Shown: positions 26,144-36,068 of the stretch, one piece after another
Position numbering within the stretch: the stretch's first letter is position 1
Layout: every line of letters starts with the position of its first letter
Assembly: GCA_003709165.1 (NCBI GenBank)
Contig: RDRZ01000004.1
Coordinates: 1 to 64,000 of the forward strand
Length of the DNA: 64,000 nt
Source: Flavobacteriaceae bacterium PRS1
GTDB lineage: Bacteria; Bacteroidota; Bacteroidia; Flavobacteriales; Flavobacteriaceae
Direction of reading: 5' to 3'
Translations under genes and position numbers: made by a program
Notes under the pieces: model-generated
Database searches by the model: none
Seen by the model: the letters and a program-made list of their open reading frames with translations, nothing else
What the model was told of the DNA's origin: nothing

Positions 26144-29100
26144 ATGCGATTTTCGACAGTAATTATAGCAATGCTACTTTTCTTATTAAGCGATACCCAA
26201 ATCAATGCACAAACATTTAAAGAAGCACAATACGATGCTTTAGAATATAGACTTGTTGGTCCTTTTAGAGGCGGACGAAGTGCTGCTGTAACAGGAGTAT
26301 CAAACCAGCCCAATCTATTTTATTTTGGTGCAGCGGGAGGAGGAGTTTGGAAAACTTCAAATGGTGGGCGAGAATGGGAAAACATTTCTGACGGTTATTT
26401 TGGCGGAAGCATAGGAGCGATAACAGTTTCGAAAAACGACCCGAATGTAATTTATGTTGGAGGTGGCGAAAAAACCGTTAGAGGAAATGTGTCTTCTGGA
26501 TATGGTATTTGGAAAAGCGTTGATGCAGGAAAAACATGGACGGAATCTGGATTAAAAAACTCAAGACACGTGTCTCGTATTGCTGTTCATCCAACAAATT
26601 CAGATATTGTTTATGCAGGAGTGTTAGGAAATATTTACAAGCCAACTCTAGAAAGAGGTCTTTATAAAAGTACAGACGGAGGGAAAACATGGCGTAAAAC
26701 ATTATTTGCTAATGACCATGCAGGCGTTGTAGATTTAATTATCGATCCAACAAATCCTAGAATTTTATACGCTTCAACTTGGCGTTTACAACGTACTCCT
26801 TATAGTTTAAGTTCTGGAGGAGAAGGTTCTGCACTATGGAAAAGCACAGATGAAGGAGAAACCTGGAAAGAGATTTCAAAAAACAAAGGCTTTCCAAAAG
26901 ACACTTTAGGAATTATAGGTGTAACCGTTTCATCGGTAAATAACCAACGTGTTTGGGCTATGGTTGAAAACAAAGAAAAGGGGGGCTTGTACCGTAGCGA
27001 TGATGGAGGTGAAACATGGACACAGGTAAACAGCGAGCGTAAATTACGACAAAGAGCTTGGTATTATACACGTGTTTATGCAGACACAAAGAATGTAGAT
27101 GTCGTGTATGTTTTAAATGTTCGCTATCATAAATCTACAGATGGTGGAAAAACCTTTAACACTTATAATGCACCTCATGGCGATCATCATGATTTATGGA
27201 TTGCTCCCGAAGATCCAAATCGTATGATTATGGGAGATGATGGAGGAGCACAAGTGACTTACGATGGAGGAATAACCTGGAGTATATATCACAATCAACC
27301 CACAGCACAATTTTATCGTGTGACAACAGACAATCATTTTCCATATCGGATTTATGTAGCTCAGCAAGATAATTCGGCTATAAGAATACCTCACAGAACT
27401 AATGGCAGATCCATTGGAGAAGACGATTGGGAAAGTACTGCTGGAGGAGAATCTGCTCATATTGCAGTCGATCCAGAAAACGACGATATTATTTATGGAG
27501 GAAGTTATGATGGATTTTTAACAAGAGTAAATCATAAAACCGGAACTGTAAGAGCCATTAATGTGTGGCCAGATAACCCAATGGGTCATGGAGCCGAAGA
27601 TATGAAATATCGCTTTCAATGGAATTTTCCTATAATTTTTTCCAAACACAACACAAAACGATTATATACATTTTCTAATCAAGTTCATGTTACCGAAAAT
27701 GAAGGTCAATCATGGAAAATTATTAGCCCGGATTTAACAAGAAACGATCCTGAAAAATTAAAATCTTCGGGAGGTCCAATTACTCAAGACAACACGTCTG
27801 TTGAATATTATTGCACCATTTTTGCTGCACAAGAATCGGCATTACAAGAAGGCTTACTTTGGGTTGGAAGCGATGATGGTTTGGTACATGTTACAAAAGA
27901 TGGTGGAGAAAATTGGGAAAATGTAACTCCTAAAGGTATGCCAGAATGGATGATGATTAATAGTGTTGAGCCAAGTGTTTTTGATGCGGGAACTTGTTAT
28001 ATTGCAGGCACAAAATATAAATCGGGAGATTTTGCACCTTACCTTTACAAGACTGTAGATTATGGAAAAACCTGGACGAAAATTACTAACGGAATTGCTT
28101 CAGAGCACTTTACAAGAGTACTTCGCGAAGACCCAATACAAAAAGGATTGTTATATGCAGGTACCGAAACAGGAATGTATATTTCGTTTAATGATGGAAA
28201 AAACTGGAATCCTTTTCAATTGAATTTGCCAATCGTTCCAATTACAGATTTAACGATAAAAGATAATAATTTAATTGTCGCAACACAAGGGAGGAGCTTA
28301 TGGATATTAGACGATTTAACAGTTTTGCATCAGTTGTATAATGCTCCAGAAAATGTAAATATTTTGTTTCATCCAAAGGATGCTTACAGAATGCGTGGAG
28401 GAAGTAAAAAAGAAAGCAAAACCGAAGGCACAAATCATCCTAATGGTGTAATGACCTATTTTAATTTAATGGATTATGATGAAAAAGAAGAAATATCTCT
28501 AACGTATTTTGATACAAAAGGTGATACCATTAAAACGTTTAGTACTAAAAATAAAAAGAAAGACAAATTAGAAATAAAAAAAGGAGCAAATCTGTTTGTT
28601 TGGAATATGACTTTTAAAGGTGCAGAAAAATTGGATGGTATGATTTTGTGGTGGGCAAGTTTAACAGGGCCAAAAGCAATTCCTGGAGAATATAAAGTAA
28701 GTCTTAATGTAAATGGTAAAAGTATTTCACAGCCTTTTACTATTGTTGCTGATCCAAGATCCGAAAGTTCTTTAGCCGAAATGCAAACGCAGTTCGATTT
28801 TATAAAAGATGTAAATAAAACTATGGATAATGCTCATAAATCCATAAAGAAAATTAGAAAGATAAATGAACAATTAACTGCTTTTGAAATCCAATATAAA
28901 GATGATGAAAGTGTAAAAGAACTTTTAGAGAAAGCCGAAAAACTAAAAGAGCAATTTTCAGAAATTGAAAAAGAACTATATCAAACCCAAAACAAAAGTG
29001 GTCAGGATCCTTTAAATTTCCCTATACGACTAACTAATAAATTAGGACATTTAAATTCTTTGGTAAGAATGGGAGATTTCCCGCCAACCGAGCAAGACAT

Positions 29101-29236
29101 AGCTGTGAAGAATGAATTATCGAAACAAATTAATAATCAACTTACAACTTTTAATGATTTGGTGGATAATGAGATTAAAGCGTTTAATGCAGCATTTAAT
29201 AATAAAAAATTGAATTATTTATTTGTTGAGGATTAA
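26144..29236 (+). CDS. exported BNR/sortilin-like repeat protein (1030 aa)
   Basis: ATG 26144 is chosen because it starts a signal peptide (MRFSTVIIAMLLFLLSDTQINAQ); the longer frame begins with TTG. The mature protein is a series of BNR/YVTN-type beta-propeller repeats with recurring S/TxDxGxTW motifs (SVDAGKTW, STDGGKTW, STDEGETW, SDDGGETW, KDGGENW, TVDYGKTW). It ends in a helical, charged tail from about 890. Such proteins are often labelled glycosyl hydrolase/sortilin-like, but no sialidase catalytic set was identified. Its stop overlaps the hemJ start by one base, so it is embedded in the heme operon. Confidence 0.82.
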   Translation: MRFSTVIIAMLLFLLSDTQINAQTFKEAQYDALEYRLVGPFRGGRSAAVTGVSNQPNLFYFGAAGGGVWKTSNGGREWENISDGYFGGSIGAITVSKNDPNVIYVGGGEKTVRGNVSSGYGIWKSVDAGKTWTESGLKNSRHVSRIAVHPTNSDIVYAGVLGNIYKPTLERGLYKSTDGGKTWRKTLFANDHAGVVDLIIDPTNPRILYASTWRLQRTPYSLSSGGEGSALWKSTDEGETWKEISKNKGFPKDTLGIIGVTVSSVNNQRVWAMVENKEKGGLYRSDDGGETWTQVNSERKLRQRAWYYTRVYADTKNVDVVYVLNVRYHKSTDGGKTFNTYNAPHGDHHDLWIAPEDPNRMIMGDDGGAQVTYDGGITWSIYHNQPTAQFYRVTTDNHFPYRIYVAQQDNSAIRIPHRTNGRSIGEDDWESTAGGESAHIAVDPENDDIIYGGSYDGFLTRVNHKTGTVRAINVWPDNPMGHGAEDMKYRFQWNFPIIFSKHNTKRLYTFSNQVHVTENEGQSWKIISPDLTRNDPEKLKSSGGPITQDNTSVEYYCTIFAAQESALQEGLLWVGSDDGLVHVTKDGGENWENVTPKGMPEWMMINSVEPSVFDAGTCYIAGTKYKSGDFAPYLYKTVDYGKTWTKITNGIASEHFTRVLREDPIQKGLLYAGTETGMYISFNDGKNWNPFQLNLPIVPITDLTIKDNNLIVATQGRSLWILDDLTVLHQLYNAPENVNILFHPKDAYRMRGGSKKESKTEGTNHPNGVMTYFNLMDYDEKEEISLTYFDTKGDTIKTFSTKNKKKDKLEIKKGANLFVWNMTFKGAEKLDGMILWWASLTGPKAIPGEYKVSLNVNGKSISQPFTIVADPRSESSLAEMQTQFDFIKDVNKTMDNAHKSIKKIRKINEQLTAFEIQYKDDESVKELLEKAEKLKEQFSEIEKELYQTQNKSGQDPLNFPIRLTNKLGHLNSLVRMGDFPPTEQDIAVKNELSKQINNQLTTFNDLVDNEIKAFNAAFNNKKLNYLFVED

Positions 29237-29784
29237 TGGAGTTATACAACTATATAAAAGCACTACATCTTATTTTTGTTATTACTTGGTTTGCTGGATT
29301 ATTTTATATTCCAAGATTATTTATATATCAAATAGAAGCCTTCTATAAACCTTCACCTGAAAAAGAAATCCTAGGCAAACAATTAAAACTAATGGCGAAG
29401 CGTTTATGGTTTATTATAACATGGCCTTCAGCCATATTGGCAACACTATTTGCCATCTGGCTTTTGTTTTTAATCCCAATATGGCTCGAACAAGGATGGA
29501 TGCATGTTAAATTAGGATTTGTAGTTTTACTTTTCTGGTATCACCTTAAAACACATCAAATATTTAAACAATTGCAAAAAGACGACGTAAGATATACATC
29601 AAAGTTTATGCGAATCTGGAATGAAGGAGCAACCCTCATTTTATTCTCCCTGGTTTTTTTGGTCATTTTAAAAGATGCTATCAATTGGGTTTTTGGAGTT
29701 ATAGGAATAGTCGTACTGTCAATTTTATTAACGATAGGGATTAAATGGTATAAAAAAATTAGAGATAAGAATCCTAAAGCTTAA
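29236..29784 (+). CDS. hemJ: protoporphyrinogen IX oxidase HemJ
   Basis: Membrane protein that oxidises protoporphyrinogen IX to protoporphyrin IX, the substrate of HemH. 182 residues with about four to five transmembrane helices. The family His is His11 in IKALHLIFVITWFAGLFYIPRLF, and the conserved Lys lies in WMHVKLGFVVLLFWYH. FMRIWNEGATLILFSLVFLVILKD is the usual C-terminal part. Together with hemF and hemH it completes the late pathway. It is coupled to the BNR protein gene by TAATG. Confidence 0.93.
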   Translation: MELYNYIKALHLIFVITWFAGLFYIPRLFIYQIEAFYKPSPEKEILGKQLKLMAKRLWFIITWPSAILATLFAIWLLFLIPIWLEQGWMHVKLGFVVLLFWYHLKTHQIFKQLQKDDVRYTSKFMRIWNEGATLILFSLVFLVILKDAINWVFGVIGIVVLSILLTIGIKWYKKIRDKNPKA

Positions 29785-29795
29785 TTTCAATCTTC

Positions 29796-29838
29796 AAATT
29801 CCAAAACCCAAATTTCAACATTGGTAGTTTTGGAATTT
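29796..29838. terminator. 12-bp inverted repeat after hemJ, possible terminator
   Basis: Perfect arms AAATTCCAAAAC (29796-29807) and GTTTTGGAATTT (29827-29838), followed by AT-rich TTTTAAAATTTT. It fits a terminator with a 19-nt loop or a flavobacterial intergenic repeat. Confidence 0.5.
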
Positions 29839-29913
29839 TAAAATTTTAAAATTGAGATTTGTTTTAAAGAATTTGGTTTGATTATTGTTATATTTATGAA
29901 GTAAATTTAGTAG

Positions 29914-31365
29914 ATGGCTACAAACAGATTGTCTTTACGTTCCCGTATTTTTTTGTATATGATATTATTGGTAGTTGTTGCATCAATATTGATTGCTTTA
30001 GTTACTATTTATCAATATAGTGAGCAATCTAAAGATTATCATATGCAGCGCCTTGCGCGAAAAGAAGTTCAACTACTTTCAAGTATGAATTATGTATTGA
30101 AAGAAACTTCTTGGCCTATAGATACAGAACATTTAGGGCTTATATTCAAAGATGAAATTTATAAAATTGCTGATTATTTAAATGTTGGATTTAATCTATA
30201 TGATTTAGATGGAACCTTAATTAAAAGCTCAAAATATGCTTTTATAAATGATTCTTTAATAAAATGTATTTCAACGGATATTTTAAATAAACTATCACAA
30301 AGCATTGATAAAAAATATATAGAGCATATTGATATTATGGGAGATGATTTCCATTCTTCTTATATCGTATTTTCCGATTCTAAAGCAAAACCTTTAGGTA
30401 TATTAAATGTACCCTATTATCAAGACGATTCGTTTAGTAATGCAGAACTTAAAGAGTTTTTAATACGCTTGAGTTATGCCTATTTTGTAATGCTGTTAGT
30501 TGCTGTTGCCTTTGCTTATTTTGTGTCTAAATATATTACACGTTCGCTTAAAACTATTAGTGATACGATGAATGAAACTCGGTTAGAAAAACGAAATAAA
30601 AAAATAGAATTAAAAGGTGCGAGTCAGGAAGTTTCGATATTGGTAGAGTCGTATAATAGTATGATAGATGAATTGGAAGAAAGTGCGGTAAAATTAGCAC
30701 AAAGCGAAAGGGAACACGCTTGGAGAGAAATGGCGAAGCAAGTGGCACACGAAATAAAGAATCCGTTAACACCTATGCGATTGAGCGTGCAGAGCTTTCA
30801 ACGAAAATTCGATACAAACGACCCAAACGTTCTTCAAAAAGTTGACGAGTATAGTAAAACCTTAATACAACAAATTGACACATTGAGTTCTATTGCATCA
30901 GCGTTTTCAAGCTTTGCCAAAATGCCAGCACAAAAAAATGAAATGCTCAATATCGTTGAGGTTGTAAATTTAGCGCTGGATATTTTTACTGAAGATTATA
31001 TTAGTTTCACATCAAAGGGAAAGGAGGTTATTGCAAAATTTGACAGAACACAACTTATTCGTGTAGTTACTAATTTAGTAAAAAATGCCATACAAGCTAT
31101 TTCAGAAGAGCAAGAACCAAAAATTATGGTAAGCGTTTATTCTCAAAATAATACTGTTTTTATTACAGTGAAAGACAATGGAGACGGAATTTCAGAAGAA
31201 AATAAACCAATGGTTTTCGAGCCAAAGTTTACGACTAAATCAAGCGGAATGGGATTGGGGTTACCAATGCTTAAAAAAATTATTGAAACTTATAACGGAA
31301 GTATTACTTTTACATCACAAGAAGGAGAAGGAACTACTTTTATTGTAACGTTTCCTAAAGAATAA
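29914..31365 (+). CDS. sensor histidine kinase with HAMP domain (orphan)
   Basis: 483 residues. Transmembrane helix 1 is about 11-32, followed by a periplasmic sensor of about 150 residues. Helix 2 is about 187-207 and a HAMP linker follows. The HisKA motif is HEIKNPLTPMRLSVQSFQRKF with His279, and the ATPase domain shows N box NLVKNAIQAI, G1 VKDNGDGIS and G2 SSGMGLGLPMLKKI. The HEIKNPLTP motif resembles NtrY-type kinases. No response regulator gene is adjacent, so its partner lies elsewhere. Confidence 0.92.
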   Translation: MATNRLSLRSRIFLYMILLVVVASILIALVTIYQYSEQSKDYHMQRLARKEVQLLSSMNYVLKETSWPIDTEHLGLIFKDEIYKIADYLNVGFNLYDLDGTLIKSSKYAFINDSLIKCISTDILNKLSQSIDKKYIEHIDIMGDDFHSSYIVFSDSKAKPLGILNVPYYQDDSFSNAELKEFLIRLSYAYFVMLLVAVAFAYFVSKYITRSLKTISDTMNETRLEKRNKKIELKGASQEVSILVESYNSMIDELEESAVKLAQSEREHAWREMAKQVAHEIKNPLTPMRLSVQSFQRKFDTNDPNVLQKVDEYSKTLIQQIDTLSSIASAFSSFAKMPAQKNEMLNIVEVVNLALDIFTEDYISFTSKGKEVIAKFDRTQLIRVVTNLVKNAIQAISEEQEPKIMVSVYSQNNTVFITVKDNGDGISEENKPMVFEPKFTTKSSGMGLGLPMLKKIIETYNGSITFTSQEGEGTTFIVTFPKE

Positions 31366-31368
31366 ACC

Positions 31369-31391
31369 TATTCCTGTTTAAGCAGGAATCT
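31369..31391. repeat. dispersed palindrome REP-A
   Basis: ATTCCTG-TTTAAG-CAGGAAT: perfect 7-bp arms in the gap between the kinase gene and the enoyl-CoA hydratase gene. Confidence 0.75.
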
Positions 31392-31404
31392 CATTGAATT
31401 AATT

Positions 31405-32187
31405 ATGAATTACGATAATATCTTATCCCAATTCCAAAATGGGATTACAACAATAACCATTAATCGTCCAAACAAATTGAATGCTTTAAACACAGAAACC
31501 ATTCAAGAATTGCATGAAGCTTTTAATATGGCTGATTTAGATAAAAGCACGAAAGTCATCATCATTACTGGAAGTGGGGAAAAAGCCTTTGTAGCAGGAG
31601 CTGATATTAGTGAGTTTGCAGATTATGATGTTGAAGAAGGACAAGAACTATCTGCCGAAGGACAAGAATTATTGTTTAACTATATTGAAAACTTGTCAAC
31701 TCCTGTAATTGCAGCTGTCAATGGCTTTGCTCTTGGTGGAGGATTGGAATTGGCAATGGCAGCTCATTTTAGAATTGCAAGTGACAATGCAAAAATGGGC
31801 TTACCAGAAGTATCACTTGGTGTTATTCCAGGATATGGAGGCACACAACGTTTACCTCAATTGGTTGGTAAAGGTCGCGCTATGGAAATGATAATGACAG
31901 CAGGAATGATAGATGCTAATCAAGCTCTTAACTATGGTTTAGTAAATCATGTAACTACATTGGAAGAACTTATTCCACTTTGCGAAAAAATTGCGAGAAA
32001 AATTATGCGTAACTCTTCAGTAGCTATTAGTTCAGCAATTAAAGCTATTAATGCAAACTTTAAAGACGGAATAAATGGGTTTGATGTTGAGATTGAAGAA
32101 TTTGGCAACTGTTTTGGTACTGAAGACTTTACCGAAGGTACTACAGCATTTTTAGAAAAACGTAAAGCTGATTTTCCAGGAGCATAA
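31405..32187 (+). CDS. enoyl-CoA hydratase/isomerase (crotonase family)
   Basis: 260 residues, normal crotonase length. It hydrates trans-2-enoyl-CoA to 3-hydroxyacyl-CoA in fatty acid or amino acid breakdown. The CoA oxyanion-hole motif AGADISEFADY is near 67-77, and NGFALGGGLELAMAAHFRIAS near 107-127 carries the first catalytic Glu. The second Glu lies in MGLPEVSLGVIPGYGGTQRLPQLVG. The nearby CoA-transferase and desaturase genes also belong to acyl metabolism, but no operon is evident. Confidence 0.93.
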   Translation: MNYDNILSQFQNGITTITINRPNKLNALNTETIQELHEAFNMADLDKSTKVIIITGSGEKAFVAGADISEFADYDVEEGQELSAEGQELLFNYIENLSTPVIAAVNGFALGGGLELAMAAHFRIASDNAKMGLPEVSLGVIPGYGGTQRLPQLVGKGRAMEMIMTAGMIDANQALNYGLVNHVTTLEELIPLCEKIARKIMRNSSVAISSAIKAINANFKDGINGFDVEIEEFGNCFGTEDFTEGTTAFLEKRKADFPGA

Positions 32188-32269
32188 ATGAGATCAAAAA
32201 TTTTCGTCAGAATTTTCTTTAATTAGGCACAATATTTGCTAGTACTAAGCAATAGAAATCATTTTTAAT

Positions 32270-35200
32270 ATGAAAATATCACTACTTGTCCTTTTTGTAT
32301 TTTGTTTAAGCAATACACTTTTAGCACAATACGAAGTTACTATTGAAGCCTTTGTATTAGACAAAGAAACCAAACAGCCAATTCCTTATGTAAATATTGG
32401 ATTTTTTGAAAAAAGTATTGGAACTGTAAGTAATGAAGATGGAAAATTCACTCTAATCTATCATGAAGATATAGTCGGCGGAAAAGAGTTTTTACAATTT
32501 TCAGTCTTGGGTTATAAAACTCTTAAAGTGAGAGCTTCTCAATTGATAAAATTTCTTACCAACACTAATAAGTTTTATCTTATTCCAGAACCCGTAGAGT
32601 TAGAAGAGGTTTTTATTATTAATGAAACTCGAAATAAAAAACGAATTGGAAATACGAATATAGTTCTTAATATGATGGGCTACTGGAAAGATGAAGATGT
32701 CTTGGGAGGAGAAATTACCACTAAAATTAAAATCAAGAAGAAACAAACCAAACTTTTAGATTTAAAATTTAATATTATTGAAAACACTTCCGATAGTATT
32801 AAAGTTCGAGTAAACGTTTATAAGTATAAAAATAATTATCCGCAAGAAAATATTTTAAACACTAATGTTTTTCATATAATAAAAACAAAAAAAGGAGAAG
32901 AAAGTATCGACTTGAGACCCTATAATATTGAGGTTAGTGATGATGTGGTTATAGGTATTGAGCTAGTAGAAGTTTATGGGAAAGATATAAATTTTGCAAT
33001 TTCGGCAGCTAAAGGCCTGTCCTTTTTAAGACTAATTAGCCAAGATAAATGGACACGATATTCTCATATTGGGATGAATTTTACCCTATTAACTTCATTC
33101 CCAGTATCTGCAACGGATAATGTCTCTAATAGTAGAGAACTTCCTAAAAAAATTACCTTGTATTACGATGTTTCTAAACACATGAAAAAAAGGTTTTCGA
33201 AACAAGAATTTAATCTTTTATCAAAGTACTTATTGACCTTAAAAGAAGTAGAAATAGAAGTTATAAAGTTTAATAATACACGTAATAATACTAGAATATT
33301 TACTATCCTAAAAGGAGATGCTAGCGAATTAATTACCTATTTACAAAATAGTGATTACGATGGGGCTTCCGGTTTTAAAAACATTTTAAAAACAAACACA
33401 TTTAATGCAGATGCGATTTTACTTTTTAGCTCTGGAATTGACAATTTTTCCCCGCTACAATCCGAAGTGTATATTCCAACATTTTGTATTAATTCTTTGA
33501 CAGATGCAAATCATTTAGCTTTGCAAAAAACTGCCTTCTATGCTGATGGTCATTATATTAATTTAAGTAAAATAAGCTCTAACCAAGGACTTGATTTTAT
33601 GATAAATGAAATTGAAGACAATGAAATTTATACTAATGTAAACGACAATGAGACTATCGAAAAGGATTTATTGTACGGTAAAGTTTTTTATGTGGCAGGA
33701 TCAATTCAAGGAGCTACAATACGAGTAAAAAACACCTTTATAGAATCACAATCTGATGCTTTTGGATACTTTAAGATTAAAGCTAAAGAGGATGATATAT
33801 TAGTAGTTAATTACTTTGGGATGGAAGAAAAAGAAGTTTTGGTTTCAAATTCTAAAGAGATATATATTCTTATGAAACTTATTGGAGAACTTCTGGATGA
33901 GGTCTTACTTAAAGGAAAAACAAAAAAAGAAGAAGAGGTTGTTACAGGATTTGGTAAGAGTAGCAAAGATGCAATTGGGTACTCCTTAAATACAATAACA
34001 TCAAAAGACATTAAACCACACCACACTACTTTAGCAGATGTTATCCGTGGAAATTTTGCAGGTGTAAAAACAGTGGGGCTAGACCGTAACAATCCTAAAT
34101 TTATTATGAGAGGGTGGTCTTCTATTTTTAATGTTTCTTATGTGATTTTCGATATTGACGGAGCAATTTACACCGATAATCCACCATATATTAATCCACA
34201 AGATATCGAAAGTATTACCATCTTAAAATCATTAGCAGCAACTTTTAAATATGGCGCTGTAGGTAATGGAGGAGTAATAAAAATTGTTACAAAGTTTATG
34301 ACGGGTGGTAAAGGGAAAAGGAAAATTAATAGCGCATTGGTTAAAGGAAATGATTATGTAGAAAACGGTATTCTTCTTATAGAATCCGTAAAAGAAACAC
34401 CAAGTTACTTGCGAGAATTTGAAACAGCAATATCTTATAAAAATGCTTTAACTATTTATTCTAAGCATTTACAACAAAAGACGATTTTATCTACCCCTTA
34501 TTATCTAGATGTGTCTGATTATTTTAAGAAATGGAATAAAGATAAGGCTTACACAATTTTATCTAATATTGCTTCCGTTGCTTATAATAACCCCAAAGCA
34601 CTAACAACCCTTGCTTATAAACTAGAGGAGTTGGAAAAATTTGAACAGGCAAAACACATCTATAAACGAATTATAGAATTACGCCCAAATGACACACAAT
34701 CCTATCGTGATTTAGCTCTTAGCTATACTACTACGGGGTATTATACTGAAGCGATGGAGCTTTATGGTAAAATGCTAAATAACCAAATAGAAAATGTAGA
34801 TTTTAAAGGTTTGGAAAAAGTTATTACTAGTGAATTCATGCATTTATTAGCCAAACATAGAAGTAAAATAAATTTTGTAAACATTCATGCCGATTATCTA
34901 AAAGCCGATTTTAAATACGATATGCGAATTGTTTTTGAGTGGAACGACCCAAGCACAGAGTTTGAATTGCAATTTGTGAACCCACAAAAGAAATTTTTTA
35001 AATGGTCTCACACCCGATTTGAAAATAAAGAACGACTATTGGATGAGATAAAAAACGGATACCATATTGAAGAATTTATAATCGATGATTATGTTTCTGG
35101 TGAGTGGATTATTAATATTGAATGTTTAAGTAAAGCAGATGAGTTAAACCCAACCTATTTAAAATATACGGTTTATAGAAACTATGGTCTAGCTAATGAA

Positions 35201-35275
35201 ACTAAAGACATAAAGGTAATTAAGCTAGATAAACAGTTGCAAAAAGTAACATTAGATATGTTTCTATATAAATAA
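32270..35275 (+). CDS. large exported protein: carboxypeptidase-regulatory domain, TonB-plug-like domain, TPR; no barrel
   Basis: 1001 residues with signal peptide MKISLLVLFVFCLSNTLLAQ. Domains in order: a carboxypeptidase-D regulatory-like domain (about 22-115), then a region of about 300-450 resembling a von Willebrand A fold (LYYDVSKHM, then ADAILLFSSGIDNF). A second regulatory-like domain follows (about 465-545), then a SusC-style plug (about 563-675: GFGKSSKDAIGYSLNTITS, DVIRGNFAGVK, PQDIESITILK, YGAVGNGGVIKIVTK), and TPR-like repeats (about 760-835). A TonB-dependent receptor would need some 600 residues of barrel after the plug, which is absent. Function unknown; probably periplasmic or surface signalling or scaffold. 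Confidence 0.75.
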   Translation: MKISLLVLFVFCLSNTLLAQYEVTIEAFVLDKETKQPIPYVNIGFFEKSIGTVSNEDGKFTLIYHEDIVGGKEFLQFSVLGYKTLKVRASQLIKFLTNTNKFYLIPEPVELEEVFIINETRNKKRIGNTNIVLNMMGYWKDEDVLGGEITTKIKIKKKQTKLLDLKFNIIENTSDSIKVRVNVYKYKNNYPQENILNTNVFHIIKTKKGEESIDLRPYNIEVSDDVVIGIELVEVYGKDINFAISAAKGLSFLRLISQDKWTRYSHIGMNFTLLTSFPVSATDNVSNSRELPKKITLYYDVSKHMKKRFSKQEFNLLSKYLLTLKEVEIEVIKFNNTRNNTRIFTILKGDASELITYLQNSDYDGASGFKNILKTNTFNADAILLFSSGIDNFSPLQSEVYIPTFCINSLTDANHLALQKTAFYADGHYINLSKISSNQGLDFMINEIEDNEIYTNVNDNETIEKDLLYGKVFYVAGSIQGATIRVKNTFIESQSDAFGYFKIKAKEDDILVVNYFGMEEKEVLVSNSKEIYILMKLIGELLDEVLLKGKTKKEEEVVTGFGKSSKDAIGYSLNTITSKDIKPHHTTLADVIRGNFAGVKTVGLDRNNPKFIMRGWSSIFNVSYVIFDIDGAIYTDNPPYINPQDIESITILKSLAATFKYGAVGNGGVIKIVTKFMTGGKGKRKINSALVKGNDYVENGILLIESVKETPSYLREFETAISYKNALTIYSKHLQQKTILSTPYYLDVSDYFKKWNKDKAYTILSNIASVAYNNPKALTTLAYKLEELEKFEQAKHIYKRIIELRPNDTQSYRDLALSYTTTGYYTEAMELYGKMLNNQIENVDFKGLEKVITSEFMHLLAKHRSKINFVNIHADYLKADFKYDMRIVFEWNDPSTEFELQFVNPQKKFFKWSHTRFENKERLLDEIKNGYHIEEFIIDDYVSGEWIINIECLSKADELNPTYLKYTVYRNYGLANETKDIKVIKLDKQLQKVTLDMFLYK

Positions 35276-35291
35276 AGCCTTTTCTCAAACA

Positions 35292-35942
35292 CTATTTTAC
35301 ACCATCCCATTCTGCATAAAACTGTTTTAAAAATCGCTCCATATATTGATGGCGCTTTTCAGCAATTTGGCGTCCAGTTTTCGTGTTCATTCGGTCTTTA
35401 AGAAGCAATAATTTTTCGTAAAAGTGGTTTATGGTTGGCGCAGAAGAGCTTTTATACTCTTCCTTTGTCATTTTTAAGTTTGGTTTAATTTCTGGATCAT
35501 ATATCTTTCTGTTTTTAAAGCCCCCATAATTAAAACAACGAGCAATACCTATAGCGCCAATTGCATCTAGCCTGTCGGCATCTTGTATAACATCTAGTTC
35601 GGGAGAGCGAAACTTTTGATTCTCTTTACCTCCTTTAAAAGAAATGTTTTCAATAATTCGAATAACATTTTCTATTATAGTACTATCCACATTGTTTTTA
35701 AATAAAAACTCTCTCGATATTTTTGGACCAATACCTTCATCACCATTATAAAACTTACTATCGGCTATATCGTGTAGTAAAGCTCCTAAAGACACCACAA
35801 TCATGTCCACATTTTCTGTTTTTGCAATAAGTTGTGCGTTTTTAAGCACACGATGTGTATGAAACCAATCGTGACCACCTTCAGCATTTAAAAGGCGCTC
35901 TTTTACAAAAGCTATGGTTTTGGAAATAATATCTTCATCCAT
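35292..35942 (-). CDS. HD-domain phosphohydrolase
   Basis: 216 residues with the metal-binding H...HD...D pattern: GGHDWFHTHRVLKNAQLIA, LLHDIADSKFY and DVIQDADRLDAIGAIGIARCF. This is the YpgQ/YedJ-like group of small HD hydrolases, some of which act on nucleotides. The substrate cannot be read from the sequence. It is separated by 126 nt from the desaturase gene on the same strand. Confidence 0.88.
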   Translation of the reverse strand: MDEDIISKTIAFVKERLLNAEGGHDWFHTHRVLKNAQLIAKTENVDMIVVSLGALLHDIADSKFYNGDEGIGPKISREFLFKNNVDSTIIENVIRIIENISFKGGKENQKFRSPELDVIQDADRLDAIGAIGIARCFNYGGFKNRKIYDPEIKPNLKMTKEEYKSSSAPTINHFYEKLLLLKDRMNTKTGRQIAEKRHQYMERFLKQFYAEWDGVK

Positions 35943-36068
35943 TTTAGGTTAAAAGTAATAATTTAAACCTTTATTTTTCACGATTAGTATATAATTGATT
36001 ATCAGTAAACTAAAATCAAATCTTTTGTCTTTTTTCTTTGAGAGAATCGGTCTTATATCTTTTTGGTC

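Noticed and set aside
26144-29236. Calling the BNR protein a sialidase
   Set aside because: BNR-type repeats are present, but no arginine triad or other sialidase catalytic set could be identified by eye.
32270-35275. Calling the 1001-aa protein a TonB-dependent receptor
   Set aside because: The plug is present but the barrel is missing and is replaced by TPR-like helices.
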